Shown: in pieces, positions 45,101 through 58,567 of the stretch
Position numbering within the stretch: the first letter of the stretch is position 1
Layout of the letters: every line of letters starts with the position of its first letter
Source of the DNA: Strigops habroptila
Lineage: Eukaryota; Chordata; Aves; Psittaciformes; Psittacidae
Assembly: GCF_004027225.2 (NCBI RefSeq)
Contig: NC_044288.2
Coordinates: 5,135,719-5,199,718 of the forward strand
Length of the DNA stretch: 64,000 nucleotides
Reading direction: 5' to 3'
The notes under the pieces: model-generated
Told to the model about the DNA's origin: nothing
The model's input: only the letters and a program-made list of their open reading frames with translations
Database searches by the model: none
Translations under genes and position numbers: made by a program

Positions 45101-48100
45101 GCTGTCTCCCATACAGACGGCTGTGGCTCTGTTGTATCTCCAGTAGATGCCTTGGCCTCATGGACATGTTGGTGGCGATAATGCAGGAGCTGCGTTGCTG
45201 GAGCTGCCACCACTTCGCTGTGCTGCAGGCTGGGGTTTCCCTGGGGATGCATTAAGGGATTTATGGGTGTCTTCCAAGGTTTTCTTCTTTATGATTCTTG
45301 ATTAGCAGATAAAAGGCCCGTTTCTTCCTTTAATGGAGTCTCTGATGTTAATGGCCTCCCTCCAGTCAGATTAAGGTGCTTTGGCCTGTTTTACTCTAAT
45401 AGAGGATGATTGAGAAGCGTCTGGCTGGGTCGCAGTTGGCTTCCTTGCGTGTCTCGCTGTGCTGAGCTGCCGCCACCCCTGCTGATGGGAAGCTTCCTGG
45501 AAATTCAGGAAAGAAAATGCTGGAGGAGCTCATCCCCTCTCTTCACAGGGGCTTCAGCACTCCCTCCTCCCGTCCTCTTCCTTGCTGTGAATGCATCTCG
45601 GGACTGCCCCAAGCAGTGGTTGGCCGTGGGATGGGACAGAGGAAAAGCTGTGCTGGTGCTATATTCATCCTACTGAGCTCCTGGAGTAGCTGGTGCTGCA
45701 GTGACTGCCTTCACTGGCGTGCTGTGGGAGCAGCCCTGCCTGTCCCTGCCACGTCCAAGGGCAAAGCAAAGCACTAGAGTCTGCCGGGTAATCAGAGCTA
45801 TTAGAGGCACTCATGTGTGCAAGAGGGTGTGAAATGCAGATGAATGGAGGACTCTGGGGAGCAGGAGAGAAGTGGGGATGTGCCCATGTCGGTGCTGAGG
45901 CTGGAGGGGAGCACAGGCTGTGAGAGCCAGCACAGGTCCCCAGTGCCCTGCTGAGCCACGGGCATCTCTGAATCAGCACAGAGCAACTCCCCAGGCTGCA
46001 GATATGTATTAACACGGCACCATTCCTGCATTTTAAGTGCGTGCTCCTTGCTGTTGTCCTGCCTCTAAATGATCCTGGAAATGTATCGTCGACTTAACTA
46101 CCTTTTAATTAAAAGTCAGGGATATTAGAAAAGAGAAATCAATTCCTGTCACAATTAAGATGTGGTTTGAACAATTGCAGCATGTTTCAGTGAAGGATCC
46201 TCTCTGGGCTTATTGATCTGTATTGTCATAATGCCTGCTTTATTACCACTGCTCAGATGATCTTCAATGACTATTTTTGCCTGAATTATGCATGTCATCT
46301 GGCAGGCAGAGGAACCTGCCTGCTGCCCATCTGAGCCTACAGGGCATCCAGGCCCCCACGCCTGCTGACCAGGGCTGGGGTGAGCAGCCTTGTCCCCTAT
46401 AGTGTCAGGCTCATCTGTGAACACGATGCTCATGCAGACTGCCTGGAGTCTCCAGGTTTGCCAAAGCCTTCCTCTTCCTCTCCCTCTGCAGAGAGCGGCT
46501 GCAGGGGGGTCTCTGTCACTCTCCCCTGTGGAAGTAACAGGAGTGTAGGAGACTGATTAATCAAAATCCACCATGATGAAGGCCCTTTTTAAAGGCAGAT
46601 GTTCCAGTTACGGTTTCCCTGCCCTTTAAAAGTTCTAGAAAACTACGGGGTCTTGGAGAAAGGAATATTGATTTCTCATGGCTTCTTTTGTACTGCGGGG
46701 CAGAGACTAAATTCAAAGGGGCCCTAACATGAAAGGTCAGTCTCTGTTGCTGCAGCAGATAATGAGATCTCTCACAGACAAATCAAAACACCTGGATTTC
46801 ACCACAGAGGAGCTCCTGGTTTAACCCAAGCTATTGGGATTAACAAGAAGAGAGGGCACGTGCTAAAGTGTTGTCTGCTGTGGAATCTTGGCAGCGGGAA
46901 CGCTGCAGCCCCAGTTATCCCACGGTCGGTGCCGTATCCTGCTGCCTCGTGGTGCCTGGCACATCCAGTGCCTCCCTGCAGCTTGGGCAGTCTGCTGGCC
47001 TCTGCAGCTTGCCTCTTGTGCTGTCGCTGCTCTCTCTTGCTGTGGTCCCACTGGCTGTGATTCCTGTAGCTGCCTTCTCTTCTCTCCTGGAGCCACCTCA
47101 CCCAGATATAGGGGCTGGGGAAGGAGAAGCCCCACAGCCTCAACAGCATTTCTTGTAAGCCAATGGGCACAGCTCCCGAGGCTGCAGCCCTCTAGATACC
47201 ATTTGCTTCGTGATAAATAGGACTCATGTAATAATTTCTGGTCTTATTAATGCTTTTAATCCGCACACCCCAGGAGCACTCAGGCAGGGAGAGGTGAGCC
47301 AGCAAAACAAGAGAGATGCTCAGAGAAAATGGAAAGAAGCAGAGAAAAGTGAGTAGGATGAACTCTTTACCTCTCTATCCCATTAGCACATCCGCCTCAG
47401 ATTGCTAAATCTTGTTAGGAGGAGGCAGCTTGCAGAGCTGGAACGCAGCATGGGGCATTCAATGCTGGGTGGTGGCTTTGGCTCTGTGGTGGTGCTGGGG
47501 CTCTCCCTACTTGCAGGCTGCACCATTTGGGGTGTTGGGAATGGCTCCAGCCCTGCCTGCCCCTGACCCCAAGTGTCCCCCCCTCGGGACAGCCTCTGGC
47601 TTTGCTCTTTGCTCCTCTCACTTGTGGGTTAAGTGCCTCTCAGGCTGCTTGTACATGGCTTTGGTGTATGACTAATTGGAGAAGTGTCTAATCTTGTCCT
47701 CTACCGATGTTACCGTTCTGCAGCTTGTGATTAAACATGCTGTCAGGCGCAGCTGTTTACAGATAATAATGCTGCTTTCTCTCCATTCCTTCACTATCAG
47801 ACTCATTAGGAAGGTTTATGGGTAAATCAATCAGTCTGGGATTGAATAATGTCTAAAATGCATCTACTGAGCGCTCCGTGCGGCCAGATGTGACTCTGGT
47901 GACCCCAAACCACTGCACAGGGCAGAGACCCGGCTCCACACCAAGGTGACCCCCTGCTGTGTCTGCATGGAAACCCTTCCGGGGGTGCAGCCCCCCACTT
48001 TTTCTACCAGACTGGAGCCAGCAGTAACTGTCTGGGTTGATAAAATTCCCTCTGATGCTTCATTAGAGCAGAATCTGCAATATAGGCAAAAAGATGCTGT

Positions 48101-51100
48101 TTCCACTCTCGCTGAGTGAGACACTCATACATTTCCAGAGAAGGCTCCTGGTACGGATGGCGCGTGGCTTTCCAGATACAGTAGGAACATACTGCAGCTG
48201 CAGCTGGGAACAGGTTGTTTCTGCCATTTGTTATTCTTTCCCTTAATTCTAATGCAGATTGGACGCTCTCTCCAGCATTTTCTCCCTTTCTGTCTATTTA
48301 AGCAGGATTTCTGTGAACCTCCACAGCGATCTCGCTTTGGGACACTGAAACTGAATTTATTGCTTCCCTTTCCCCCCAGATCCCCTTCCACCAGTGGTCA
48401 GTGCTGAGCCTGGGTGACAGACTTTGATGCACTGGCCAGGGAGGGCTCCTCTCTCCATCACTGGGATGGAGCTGACATCCCAGGGGGTCAGTGGTGATGA
48501 TCCCTTTCTGGGGGGCTGCATCCAGCCTCAGCATGATGTCAGGCAGAGCAGAGGCACCTGGAGGCATGGGAAGCCATCCAGCTCTCCACTCTAATTACTG
48601 GAGAGCTTTAATGGAGCTGGACGCACCCCGGTGGTGGTGCCTTATTTAAAGTCTGCCCAAGCGCTGAGTCCTGGAGTGCAAAATGCATCTAGGAATTAGC
48701 CCCAGCTGGAGTAAATTGCTAATTATCATTTGCAATGTATATTACCCTCTTTTATCCTGGACAAACACAAAAGCCTCGCTCTGCACGACCTCCCTGTCAC
48801 CCTCACCCTGTGACTAAGAGATAATTGGCGAGTGTCTTGTGGTGATTGAGTTACAGAGCGAGTCCCCAAGTGTCTTTCTTCATCAGTGTGTCATGCAACT
48901 TGCATCTTTGATTGCCTCCTGAACAGGAGCCAGAGCAGCGTTCGCCGCAAGGAAATCCACTGTAACTTCAGAGTCGTCGTTGTAAAGGGAAGTTTATTGA
49001 GGGGCCAATCAAGTTAGGAATCTTGGTAATTGATTTTAAATGGTGATCAGTGCAAAGACTTAAATGTGAAAAAAGCTCTTAACAATTAAGGGAAGCGCTG
49101 GGAGTTCTTGAAGCAGTTGAGGGAGGTCTGGGAAGAGCAGAGGCTGCGGTGAGAGCCTGGCACCAGCCTCTGCCATAACCACTCTGGAACACCCTTCCCT
49201 GGCTCTTGAGGCTGGCCTCTCGCCTCTGTGGCCATTCAGCCAGCAGAACCAGTCTGGCTGCAATGCATCTGGCCACAAGTGCTGGCGACACGCTGCCCAC
49301 CCCTTTGCAAAACATCAACAGCCTGCTGTAAACTTATTTCCAATGCCACTGGAAATGAGACCCCTAATGACAGCACTTCAAACAGAACTGCTGCAAATCT
49401 CTGTAAGTGATTTTAATGAAACCAGCCAGGAATACAAAGAGAGCAAATCAAAGCTAGGACAACTCCTTTGTTCAAATTACACGTAATTGGCATCAGAATT
49501 ATGATAATGGTTGTTTGCACCATTATACTTGAGGTATATCATCATTTCTATCAGATACCTCAGGTCTCGGAGGCTCAGACTGAGCTCTCAGTCTGCAATT
49601 CAGTCTTTCAACCAGAGTAAGAAGCAGCCAGTCTATGTAAAGACCAGGGTGCTGGTGTCCTGCCCTGTATTCAGTACCACTAGCAAAGCATCTCTGCAGG
49701 GCAGGACCTGCCTCCCTGGGGAAGCTGGGGGGTCTCTGAGGTGCCAGACCCCCCCCATCCTGGTTATAACTGTGCTGTGCACCCCTCCATCATGTGTGTG
49801 CACACCACGGGCACCTGCTCTGGCTGTTCCCACCAAAGAAGAGACCCAGGGAGCTGGGATTCACTGGCCTCTAGTGCTTGGCACTGGCTACAGCTCTGCC
49901 ATGCACCTCCATCCCCATGGACACCAAGCTGCATGAGTGGGCATGAGTTCCCTGGGAATGCCACAGGGAGTCTAATTAATGCATGTAATAAATCTGCAGA
50001 ATTAGGTGGCCTGACTGCACTTGTGCATCTGCTGGTTCCTCCTCCACAGAGATAATGACATCAGAGAGCTCTTAAAATAGGTGGTTTTTCCCTTACAGGG
50101 GTTTTGTGGCTGGAGCTGAAGGCAGCACCAGGATTTGTGCCCAGCTTGGGATGGAGCACCCTGGGATGGTCAGATCCTGGGAGTGATGCTGGAAGCATGG
50201 CATTGCCAGAACCAGGGGTCCTTCATAACCCACGTCGGGTCCCTGTGGCTCTGCTGTGGGCTGCAGATGATCCATGGCAAGCCCTGGACCCTGATAGAAG
50301 TAGGGGATGTGGGGTGCTGCACTGCTGTGCACAGACGGTGATCCCTTGGCTCCCAGGAGATCAGGCAGAGGGGTGGAAAGAGCACAGGGCACTAAGAGAC
50401 CCACTTCTGCACAATGGTTTGCACTCACCCCATGCATGGCATGGCAGCACCCTCCGTGAGCCCTCCTGCTGCTCCCAGAGCACGACTGGAGGTGGGGAAA
50501 GCGGAACAACATCTTCCACACACAACTCCCAAGCTCAGTAAACACCTTGGCTTTGCCCTTCAGATTCGGTCACCAGATTGCAGCGCCTGGATCCCTCCTG
50601 TCTGCTTCTAATCAATAGCGGGTGATAATTTGTCTCTGGTTGAGTTGGAGTTTAATGCTGAGTGGATCCTTGCCCCCAGTGAAAGGCTGGTTTTGTACTG
50701 ATGGTGACAGGACAGAGTATTACTTATATAAGTATAATGATCTCGTGCTGCCTGGAGCCCTGGGTTTTCTCAGTGTATGACGAATAGGAGGCATTTAAAA
50801 AAATGAGGCACTTACTATGTTTTACATTATTTTCTAGAGCGTGGACCTCTGTGGGCTGCCTGGGAATCCATTAGCAAGAACTGTAAAGATGCTTCAAGGC
50901 ATTTACCCAGATTAGCTGCCGTTACGTAGGCAAGGATCTTTTATGTGATTACCTTAAAAGCTAAAGAGCTGCTGCAAAATATTTCTAGTGCAGCGATCCT
51001 GAAGCAAAGTGCACGCATCTGACAGGGAAATTCAGCCCTTAAAAACAAAGGCATAGCTCTGGTTGCTTTTATTTCCAGACAAACAACTCTGGAGGCAAAA

Positions 51101-54100
51101 GGAGTTAATCCACAGAGTATTTCCCTTTCGCAGCCCAACATGCAGGGATTGCACAGCTTTGGCTGTGAGATTTATGGGGAAGCTTTACATTAACTTTCCT
51201 TCTCGCTGTGTTTTCTACCAGTTAGCAGTGAGGAGATGGTGCGGGGATGGGACGGCGCCGGCTGCGATGGAGCGTGGTCCTCCTGGGAAGCGATGTCTGA
51301 GCCCTGGGATCAGCCAGCGGCAGTGGGATGGCGAAGCGCTGGTGGTACCCGGTGCGGATCATTTGAGCTGCTTTCCTCTGTGGGATATTTAGTTAATGCC
51401 AGATGCCTTAATGCTGTTGTCTGCTCTGCTCTGCCTCCAGCTTTGTCACAGCAGAAACACCAAAACTTGTCCCGGAGCGTGTTTTTGTGCCATGCCCAAA
51501 CCAGCATGAAATCACATAAGTCCCTTGTTCTCTGTTGTAAGGAAATCCTTTCACGTGTGGAAGAGGAAGGAGAGGTGCAAAAGCTTCTGTGAGGTTTCTG
51601 CTTGCTCCTTCTTTCTTCAAGCCACATACCAAGGCCCACATCCTCCTGGCTCCTTTGTCCTTTAGCATAAAATGTCATTTGGCAGCAAAAGAAACCAAGT
51701 TTTGTTTTTCAGGCCAGATCTGGCTGTCCTCCCACTGAGACTTTCAACTCTTTATCTCAGGAATTGATGGTCTTGGATTCTGATCCTCTTTCCTTGGTGT
51801 TTGTATTGATTTCTTTTTTTTCCAGGAGGGTTATTTTCACTGTGGTTTCAAAACTATCTTTCTGTCTGCACTTACAGCAGGTAATAGCTCAGCTCAGTGA
51901 ATTACACATTTTCTGGGCTCTGCTGGCCCTGGCTCTTTGCAGAAGTTCCCCTGGCAATCTGGAACCTGGATATCCTGGATATTGCTTTCCCACTCTTGTG
52001 TCTCCAGGCTCATATGGCAGCATTAAAGATTGGGGTAAGAGAAGCTGCCTTAGTGCTGGATGTGAGTGACAGAGGTGAACAGACAACCCGGTTATTCCTC
52101 TTCCTTCACTTATAGAAACTGACTCCTTGGTGTGCTGTTGCTATGTGAGGAGGTAGCTGGTGTGTTGTGCCATCCTGGGGACAGCGTCCCTCTGTCCTGC
52201 CCCCCAGCCACGTTCCTGGTGCTGGCTCGGCTGTGCCACAGTCTGCCTTTGGGCTCAGAGGCCCGTCCCTGTCGTTATCTGTGCCTGATCATGAATAAAC
52301 CCAATAGTCTCAATTGAGAAGGCGTCTCTGTTTCCTTCACCACAGCACTGGCTTTTAGTCATCCAGTCTTGCAGAAGAAAAATTCATGAGATCCTTTCCC
52401 CCAAATAACATGATACTTCAAAATCGTAATTAAAACACCCTCTGGCTGTTCTAATATTAAGCTCTTATTAGTGCTTGGAATAATATTTCAGATAAATGGG
52501 AAAGCTTTGTACTCTATTAGCATGACATCCTCTTCTCCTAGTGAAACATTTCTCTAACCTCAAACCCTCCATATACATTGGAAATACTTTTCCCTGTTTG
52601 GTTCTTCGATGACATGAATACCTACACTTCCCGTGGGTTTTGGAGGTGAATGGAGCTCTCCTGAGGGGACGTATTGATTTGCCTCACGACGTTAATACCT
52701 TCCAACGTACCAGCAGCAAGATCCTGTCCATGAATACTAAATGGGAAGCTGTCGTGCCCCAGAGGCTGGTAAGTGAGATCCCATATATTACACCATGTGG
52801 GTTGTGTGTCATATTAGAGCAATCTAGTTTTAAAGGGCATCTTTCAAGCACAAACTAGCTTTTCCCCACACTTGACTGATCACACAAATAACTGTGATTA
52901 AAGGTCAAGTGCCTGGGTTTTTCTATTTTACTCCTTAAAAATTTATATGCAAAAGAAAACCTAGAAGTTAACATAGCATGAAATTGTTATGCAGTTATGA
53001 GCCTTTAACGATGACTAAATATCACTTTTCTTCCTGGGTGGCTTGAAAAATCTCCAGTAATAATGGGTCACTTCTGCTTTCCACTTGAGGAAGATTATAA
53101 ATAAGCCCCCGTTTTTGCTTCCCTGCCCTCTAATGTGACAGAGGGAGGGTTTAATATATGAACTTGTGACTCCAGCCACAAGGGCTGTACACCGGGCTCA
53201 CCGGGAGCATCAGCCAGGCTCAGAGCACTGATGTGCTGCAGCAGCACCGCAGCAACACACCAGCCCATGCTGAGCTCTCCTGGATGGAAAGAGCATTGAT
53301 AAATAGATGAGGATTTTCTCCCCCGTCAAGATAACACAGGGAAAAGGTAGTGGCTGTGATTCCAGAGGGGCTGAGAAATGGAGGGAGAGACAGAAACACT
53401 CTCCAGCTGGGCTATCTGTGTCCTCTTACAGGTCTCTGCCCCGGATTAGGCTTCAGCTAATGTGGGAGCTGAACAGCAGGGTTTGGGGCTGAGGTGGAAT
53501 ACGGGGGATTGGTGCTTTGGGGTGGGAGTGCCGGAAGACATGGAGAAGAAGTAGAAATATTAAAGGTATATATTGTCAAATCCACTTGTGAATCCTCTGC
53601 AGACTGGCCACAGCAGCAGCATCTTCCTCTGACCTGGCTGAGAGCCCCAGGTTTCCAAAAGCTTTATACTTGGATGCAATGCCTCCCAAACGTCTCAAAA
53701 GAAAACATGCCTTAGGTGTTAATAAAATGCTTGGAAAGGCAAGATTCCTGTGGAACAGATTAAAGAAACATTATGCTCAGGCTTTTGAGCTGGTACCTGA
53801 GTTGCTCAGGATTCCTCGTCCTGCAGGGGCTTTCAAGTATGGTTTCACATGGGTAGTCTTAACTGACTTAAGGGGGAGAGAGCTTAGAAGCTGGTGCATG
53901 AGGCAAATGAACTGCAATCACCATATCTAATTAATCTTATTATGCAATGTGCAAATCTGAGCCTGACTGGCAGCAGGCTTCAGTGGGATACCCGCTCCAG
54001 CAAACTTCTCATGCGTGAGGCACCGCAGAATTCAGGCTTTAGGGTCTAACACTTTGAGGTGTTTGAATGGAGTGTGTTTGTGCAGACACATGACACTGCT

Positions 54101-54539
54101 CTTCTCCTGCAGCACTGTGACCTGAGGGAGCCTCCCCATCTCCGAGCTGGCCACTGCAGTGCTGCCTGGGGCTGCCTTTCTCTGGGGTTTCTTTCTGGTC
54201 ACTCTGACTTTTATGGCAGCTGCTGGGCTTGGAGGACCTGGAGAAGAAGTGGAGAACCAAATTTGCAGCCAGAAAGGCAGAGCAGAGGGCTTAGCATAAA
54301 GCTGGCACTCCTGGGAAACAATGGCGGCAATGAGACCTGCCCTGCTGCTCTCCAGGGCCCTGTCATGCAGAAATAAGGCTCTGACTTTCCACTGGCTACC
54401 TGTTAATAGCAGCAGGGAGCAAATGTCATTCCCGGAGTGGAGGCACAGCACTGTTGATTATGGTTGTGACCACAAGGCTGCAGCATCCCAGCATCAGCAA
54501 GGGCTGTGCCCCAGCAATCCTACAGCTTCCATGGATTGT

Positions 54540-54717
54540 AGGATCATAGAATCAACCAGGTTGGAAAAGACCTTTAAGCTCATCAAGTCCAACTGTTCTG
54601 CAGCACTGCCAAGGCCACCACTAACCCATGTCACTGAGGACCTCATCTACATGTTTTTTGAACACTTCCAGGGACGGTGACTCCAGCACTGCCCTGGGCA
54701 GCGGTTCCAGCAGCCCG
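54540..54717 (-). mobile_element. CR1 3' end (second subfamily), antisense, near the EPHA10 promoter
   Basis: Starts 'aggatcatagaatcaacc' and runs through 'aggttggaaaagaccttta' and 'cactgccctgggcagcggtt'. It ends about 240 bases upstream of the EPHA10 start codon and borders the CpG island, so it marks the outer edge of the proximal promoter. Confidence 0.9.
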
Positions 54718-54809
54718 GTGCTCAGCCCCCTCCGGTAGGAACCTGCAACGGGACGCACCAGGTCGGGGCTCGGACTGCGGCTGCCATCAATAGGCTTCAG
54801 AGTGAACGG

Positions 54810-54958
54810 CGCGCCCACCCCGCCCCTTCCCGCTGATTGGCCGTTCCGTCCGCGGCCCCGCCCCGTCGGCGGTGATTGGCTGTGCGGGGCCGGAGGGGCG
54901 GAGCTCAGCGGCCGGAGCCCGGCGGCGGCGGCGCGGGGCGCACGGAGTTGGCGGCGCT
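54810..54958 (+). promoter_or_regulatory. EPHA10: EPHA10 proximal promoter, CpG island with two GC-box/inverted-CCAAT pairs
   Basis: No TATA box. GC boxes CCCCGCCCC at 54818-54826 and 54856-54864, each followed after about 10 bases by ATTGG (inverted CCAAT) at 54836-54840 and 54875-54879. The module repeats with a 38-39 bp spacing and ends about 80 bases before the start codon. SP-family and NF-Y factors are the expected binders. Confidence 0.7.
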
Positions 54959-57900
54959 ATGGCGACGGCGCGTGGCGGCGGCGGGTTCCCGCGGGCGCTG
55001 CCGGTGCTGCTGCTGCTGCCGGTGCTGCCCCGCGCCGCCGCCGAGCAGGGTGAGACGGGCGGGCACCGGGCGGGAGCGGCACCGCCACCGCCACCCGGGC
55101 ACCGCCACCGGCGCTCGGTGCCGCCGCCGCGGCAACTCGGGTGTTGCGGTGCCCGCAGCCGCCGGGAGAGGCCGGTGCGGCTTGGTACAGGGTCCGCTCC
55201 GGTGCCGCCGGGTCCGCTCCGATGCCGCCGGGTCGGCTCCAGGCGCGCTTCCCCACCGGGCGCAGCGGTGGTTCCGCAGGGTGGACGTGCCGCCGCTCTG
55301 CGGGGCGCGGGGAGGAGCGGGACGGGGCGGGTGGGTCCCGGTGGGGTGTGTGGGTCTCCCGAGGAGAGGGGAGTCGGGTCCTCGCCGTTAGCGGAGGCGC
55401 TGGGTGGAAGAGAGCTCCTTCCCGTTCGGGAGCTGTCCCGGAGCGCTCGCGTGTGGAACGGGCGAGGCTGCGCCCGGTATTACCGGGCGGCTCGAACCAG
55501 GGATGAGGCACAGCAGAGAGCGCAGCCAGGGGCTGCTGCCGGCTGTGGAGGGACCCCAAAACTGTGAATCTGGGGGAAATGCCTCTTCTGTCACCCGGAG
55601 AATTGGCTGTTTCGTGGGAAAAGGGTGTAGTCTGCCAAGGAAACTCCTGTTTCAAAGCAGCCACTGATATATTCCAGTTCCAGGACACGCACGGTACCGC
55701 TGCAGTGGTGTCAGTGGGATTGTCCTGCAGAGTCCCTTAGGAATGACCACAGCCTTCCTGGGATGTCACCCTCGTTAGGTCAGGGGGTAATGGCATAACT
55801 GAGAGTGCAGCCTAGAGCTCTGCAGCGGGAGTCCTGCTCCGTGCTCATGCTGGTGGAGCTGTGGTGGGAGCTACTCCCCATGCTCCAGGACCTGACTCAC
55901 ATGCCAGGAGGGGTGCACAGCACCGAGCTTCCCAGGTGGATATTTACAGGCATTTTCTGGGTCAGTGAGTTTGCTTTCTAACGTGTCGCCTTCTCTGCAG
56001 TTGTCCTACTGGATTCGAAGGAATCGCAAGCGGAGCTGGGCTGGACCTCGCACCCGTCGAACGGGGTAAGTGCAGAGCTGGGGCTGCCTTTTGGTGCTCT
56101 GTATTGCAAGTCCTGCAGCGTGAGCTCCCTGCTCACGTGGAGCTGGTGGAGGGGGCTGGCAGCCATGGGGTCACCTCGAGCTGGGGGTGTACGGGCAGCT
56201 CGGCATGAGCTGTTGTGTTAGTCAGCACCAGGCACATTGAGGAGCGGAGCACGGGTTATGTGAGCAGTGTGGTCAACGTGGAGTGCCCCCTCAAGATGAA
56301 TTTTACACTCCTGTGATAAGCAAATAAATAGCAGCAAGTTAAAGCTTTGTGTTGTGGCATGAGCTCTTGTGGATCAGCTCAGCTCTTGCAGGAGGGCTGT
56401 GCCTGGGGTGGGATCGTCAGCCCAGCATCACGTAGGGTTTGTTTGATCAGGTCCTTGCTTTGCTGCCAGGGTCAGTCTATAACTGCATTCAGGAGAATGT
56501 GTTGGGAAACTCAGGAGTTGTGCTGCTTGTGGCTTTGGGTTCATTTTCCAGAATGGAAGCAAAGTGTTCAGAGGGAGTAGTGCTAGATCCTGGAGTCATC
56601 TGTGTTGCCCAGCTGTTAGTCTGCTGAAGAAATACTATTTTGGGTGTTTTTGGCAATCTTGCATAAGTTTATACCCAGAAAGAATTGCTTTGGGACGTTG
56701 CCAGGTCATCCTTAAGGCTGCGAGGGTGGAATCATCATTTCACCGATCAGAATCTCTGCTGGTAACTTTGAGGAAATACCATTTCACTTGTAGTCAGAGG
56801 GTTTGTCCTGTTCCAGCTAAAACTTCCCCTGATAGAGAAGCTGCTGCTACTCTTCACGGAGATATTTGTCCTTGTGTGATGGTGTGACTGGAGTCACATC
56901 TCCTTGGCCATCTTTGACTTCTCTGGGTAGCCCAGTCCCATCTGGCTTTACGCTGTGTGGTAATGCTGTGCAGATGCTCCTTCCTAGGGACAGCATATAG
57001 AGGATAAAGGCTCTGGCTTCTCAGCAGGTGATGTGTCCAGTTTCATATTAGAGTTTTCTAGAAGGTCTGATGGCAGTGCCCTTGTTCTAGTTGTGTCTCC
57101 ATGTTTGTACCTCTGCAAGGAGCTCAAGTGTTAGGTGGTCCATCAGCACCGCTGTGCTCCTACAGCTTGAGGTTTTGGTGGGCTGAAGACTTGTAGTGCC
57201 TGTGATATAACGGGCTGTAGGTGGAGAGTCTTGTAGTGGTGGGTGTTTTTCTGCCAGGGCAGCTGGTTCTTGCTCATGGCAGCTCACGAGCTGTTTACAG
57301 TCCTTTGTGTTCTTTCTCCAGTGGGAAGAAATCAGTGGGGTGGATGAGAATTACAAGCCGATACGCACGTACCAGGTCTGCAATGTCATGGAGCCAAACC
57401 AGAACAACTGGCTGCAGACAGGCTGGATTGCCCGGCGCGATGGCCAGAGGATCTTCATCGAACTGAAGTTCACCTTGCGGGACTGTAACAGCATCCCTGG
57501 CGTGATGGGCACCTGCAAGGAGACTTTCAATCTGTACTATGTCGAGTCCGACTTTGACCTGGGCCGTAGTGTCCATGAGAGCAAGCACACCAAGATCGAC
57601 ACCATCGCTGCTGATGAGAGCTTCACGCAGGGGGACCTGGGTGAGCGTAAGATGAAGCTGAACACCGAGCTGAGGGAGATTGGGCACCTGAGCAAGAGAG
57701 GCTTCCACCTTGGCTTCCAGGACGTGGGTGCCTGCGTGGCGCTGGTCTCCGTGCGAGTCTATTACAAGAAGTGCCTCGCTACTGTGCAGAACCTGGCTGT
57801 GTTCCCGGACACAGTGGCAGAGACGGCCTTTGCCACTCTAGTGGAAGTGAAGGGCACTTGTGTTGCTCACGCCGAAGTGGATGTGGATAATCCCCCCAGG

Positions 57901-57991
57901 ATGCACTGCAGCGCTGAGGGCGAGTGGCTGGTCCCCATCGGGAAGTGCACGTGTGGTCCTGGCTTTGAGGAGAAGGACGGGGGATGCAGAG
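54959..57991 (+). CDS. EPHA10: EPHA10, ephrin type-A receptor 10, first three exons (partial)
   Basis: N-terminal 275 residues of an Eph receptor that binds ephrin-A ligands at the cell surface; mammalian EPHA10 is known to be a pseudokinase. Exons: 54959-55049 (ATG, signal peptide with [11 protein letters not shown] core, cleavage probably near residue 28), 56001-56065 ([20 protein letters not shown]) and 57322-57991. Exon 3 opens [20 protein letters not shown]. The ephrin-binding domain spans about 32-208, including [37 protein letters not shown] and [17 protein letters not shown]. The start of the Cys-rich region follows ([18 protein letters not shown]). Choice of EPHA10 over EPHA5 or EPHA8 rests on [26 protein letters not shown] and the synteny. 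Exon 4 (TNFR/EGF-like) and everything beyond, including the kinase-like domain, lie outside the window. Introns 55050-56000 and 56066-57321 hold no other gene that I can see. Confidence 0.94.
55191..55240 (+). repeat. 20-bp GC-rich tandem repeat, 2.5 copies, EPHA10 intron 1
   Basis: Units ggtccgctccggtgccgccg (55191-55210), the same with G-to-A (55211-55230) and a half unit (55231-55240). Sits inside the CpG island. Confidence 0.88.
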
Positions 57992-58567
57992 GTAAAGGTG
58001 GCCGTCGGTGTCCTCTGGCAGCTTTTCTTTGTGTCAGTCTGTGTTGCTGCCAGGCTGCTCCAGTGCTGGAGCACAGCTCACACAAGTGGAATTGCCTTTT
58101 GTCAGCAGTATGATTCTTTTAGCTGATTGCTGCTCCCAAGCTAACAGCCAGACCTTGGTTTGAAGGGTGGCAATTGGGTAAATGGGGTGTGTTGCTGCTA
58201 GCTGCTCTGCAGCACGGTGTTGGCTGGGCAGGCGTGCCAAAGCTCTGAGTACCGTCAGGCATCTCCCGTGGCTTTATCTGTAACTCTAAAATTAATCTAG
58301 AACATTAATATCCCCTTTGTTACGCTTTACACACGACTTAATAATTCAGTGACTTTATAGCTTGTGAGGTTACGTTTAATGACAGCTGTAAAAATGGATA
58401 TAACCTTTACATTAACGGGTCTCCCTCTAATGAGCCTGCTGCTGCGACCACTTTGATCTTGCTTTCAAAGGCATGTGAGAGCCAGGCGTGGGATCAGCCC
58501 TGAGGATGGGATCCTGGCTGCTGTGCTCCTCCTGTCAGAGCAAGGAAGCCTCTGAAAGTACTGTGAG

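Larger units (their letters stand above)
27140..54530. other. About 27 kb intergenic interval upstream of EPHA10, no gene recognised
   Basis: Open frames here are short or look random (longest about 206 codons at 41345-41965, no recognisable domain). Apart from five CR1 fragments and a few small tandem repeats, the interval alternates between GC-richer stretches and AT-rich islands of 100-300 bases with many TAATTA/ATTAAT/TTTAAT words, for example 31625-31745, 33600-33860, 39575-39790, 40010-40480, 40925-41170, 46035-46300, 48630-48760, 52380-52620 and 52860-53120. The islands resemble conserved noncoding regulatory DNA in style, but no alignment was possible. Confidence 0.5.

Noticed and set aside
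53670-53930. 86-codon Lys/Arg-rich frame beginning MDAMPPKRLKRKH
   Set aside because: It looks protein-like, but I know no relative, see no splice or start context, and it lies in a stretch better explained as candidate noncoding regulatory DNA. A codon-conservation test in other birds would settle it.
57295-57708. 137-codon minus-strand frame
   Set aside because: Antisense of EPHA10 exon 3; its openness follows from codon bias of the real exon.
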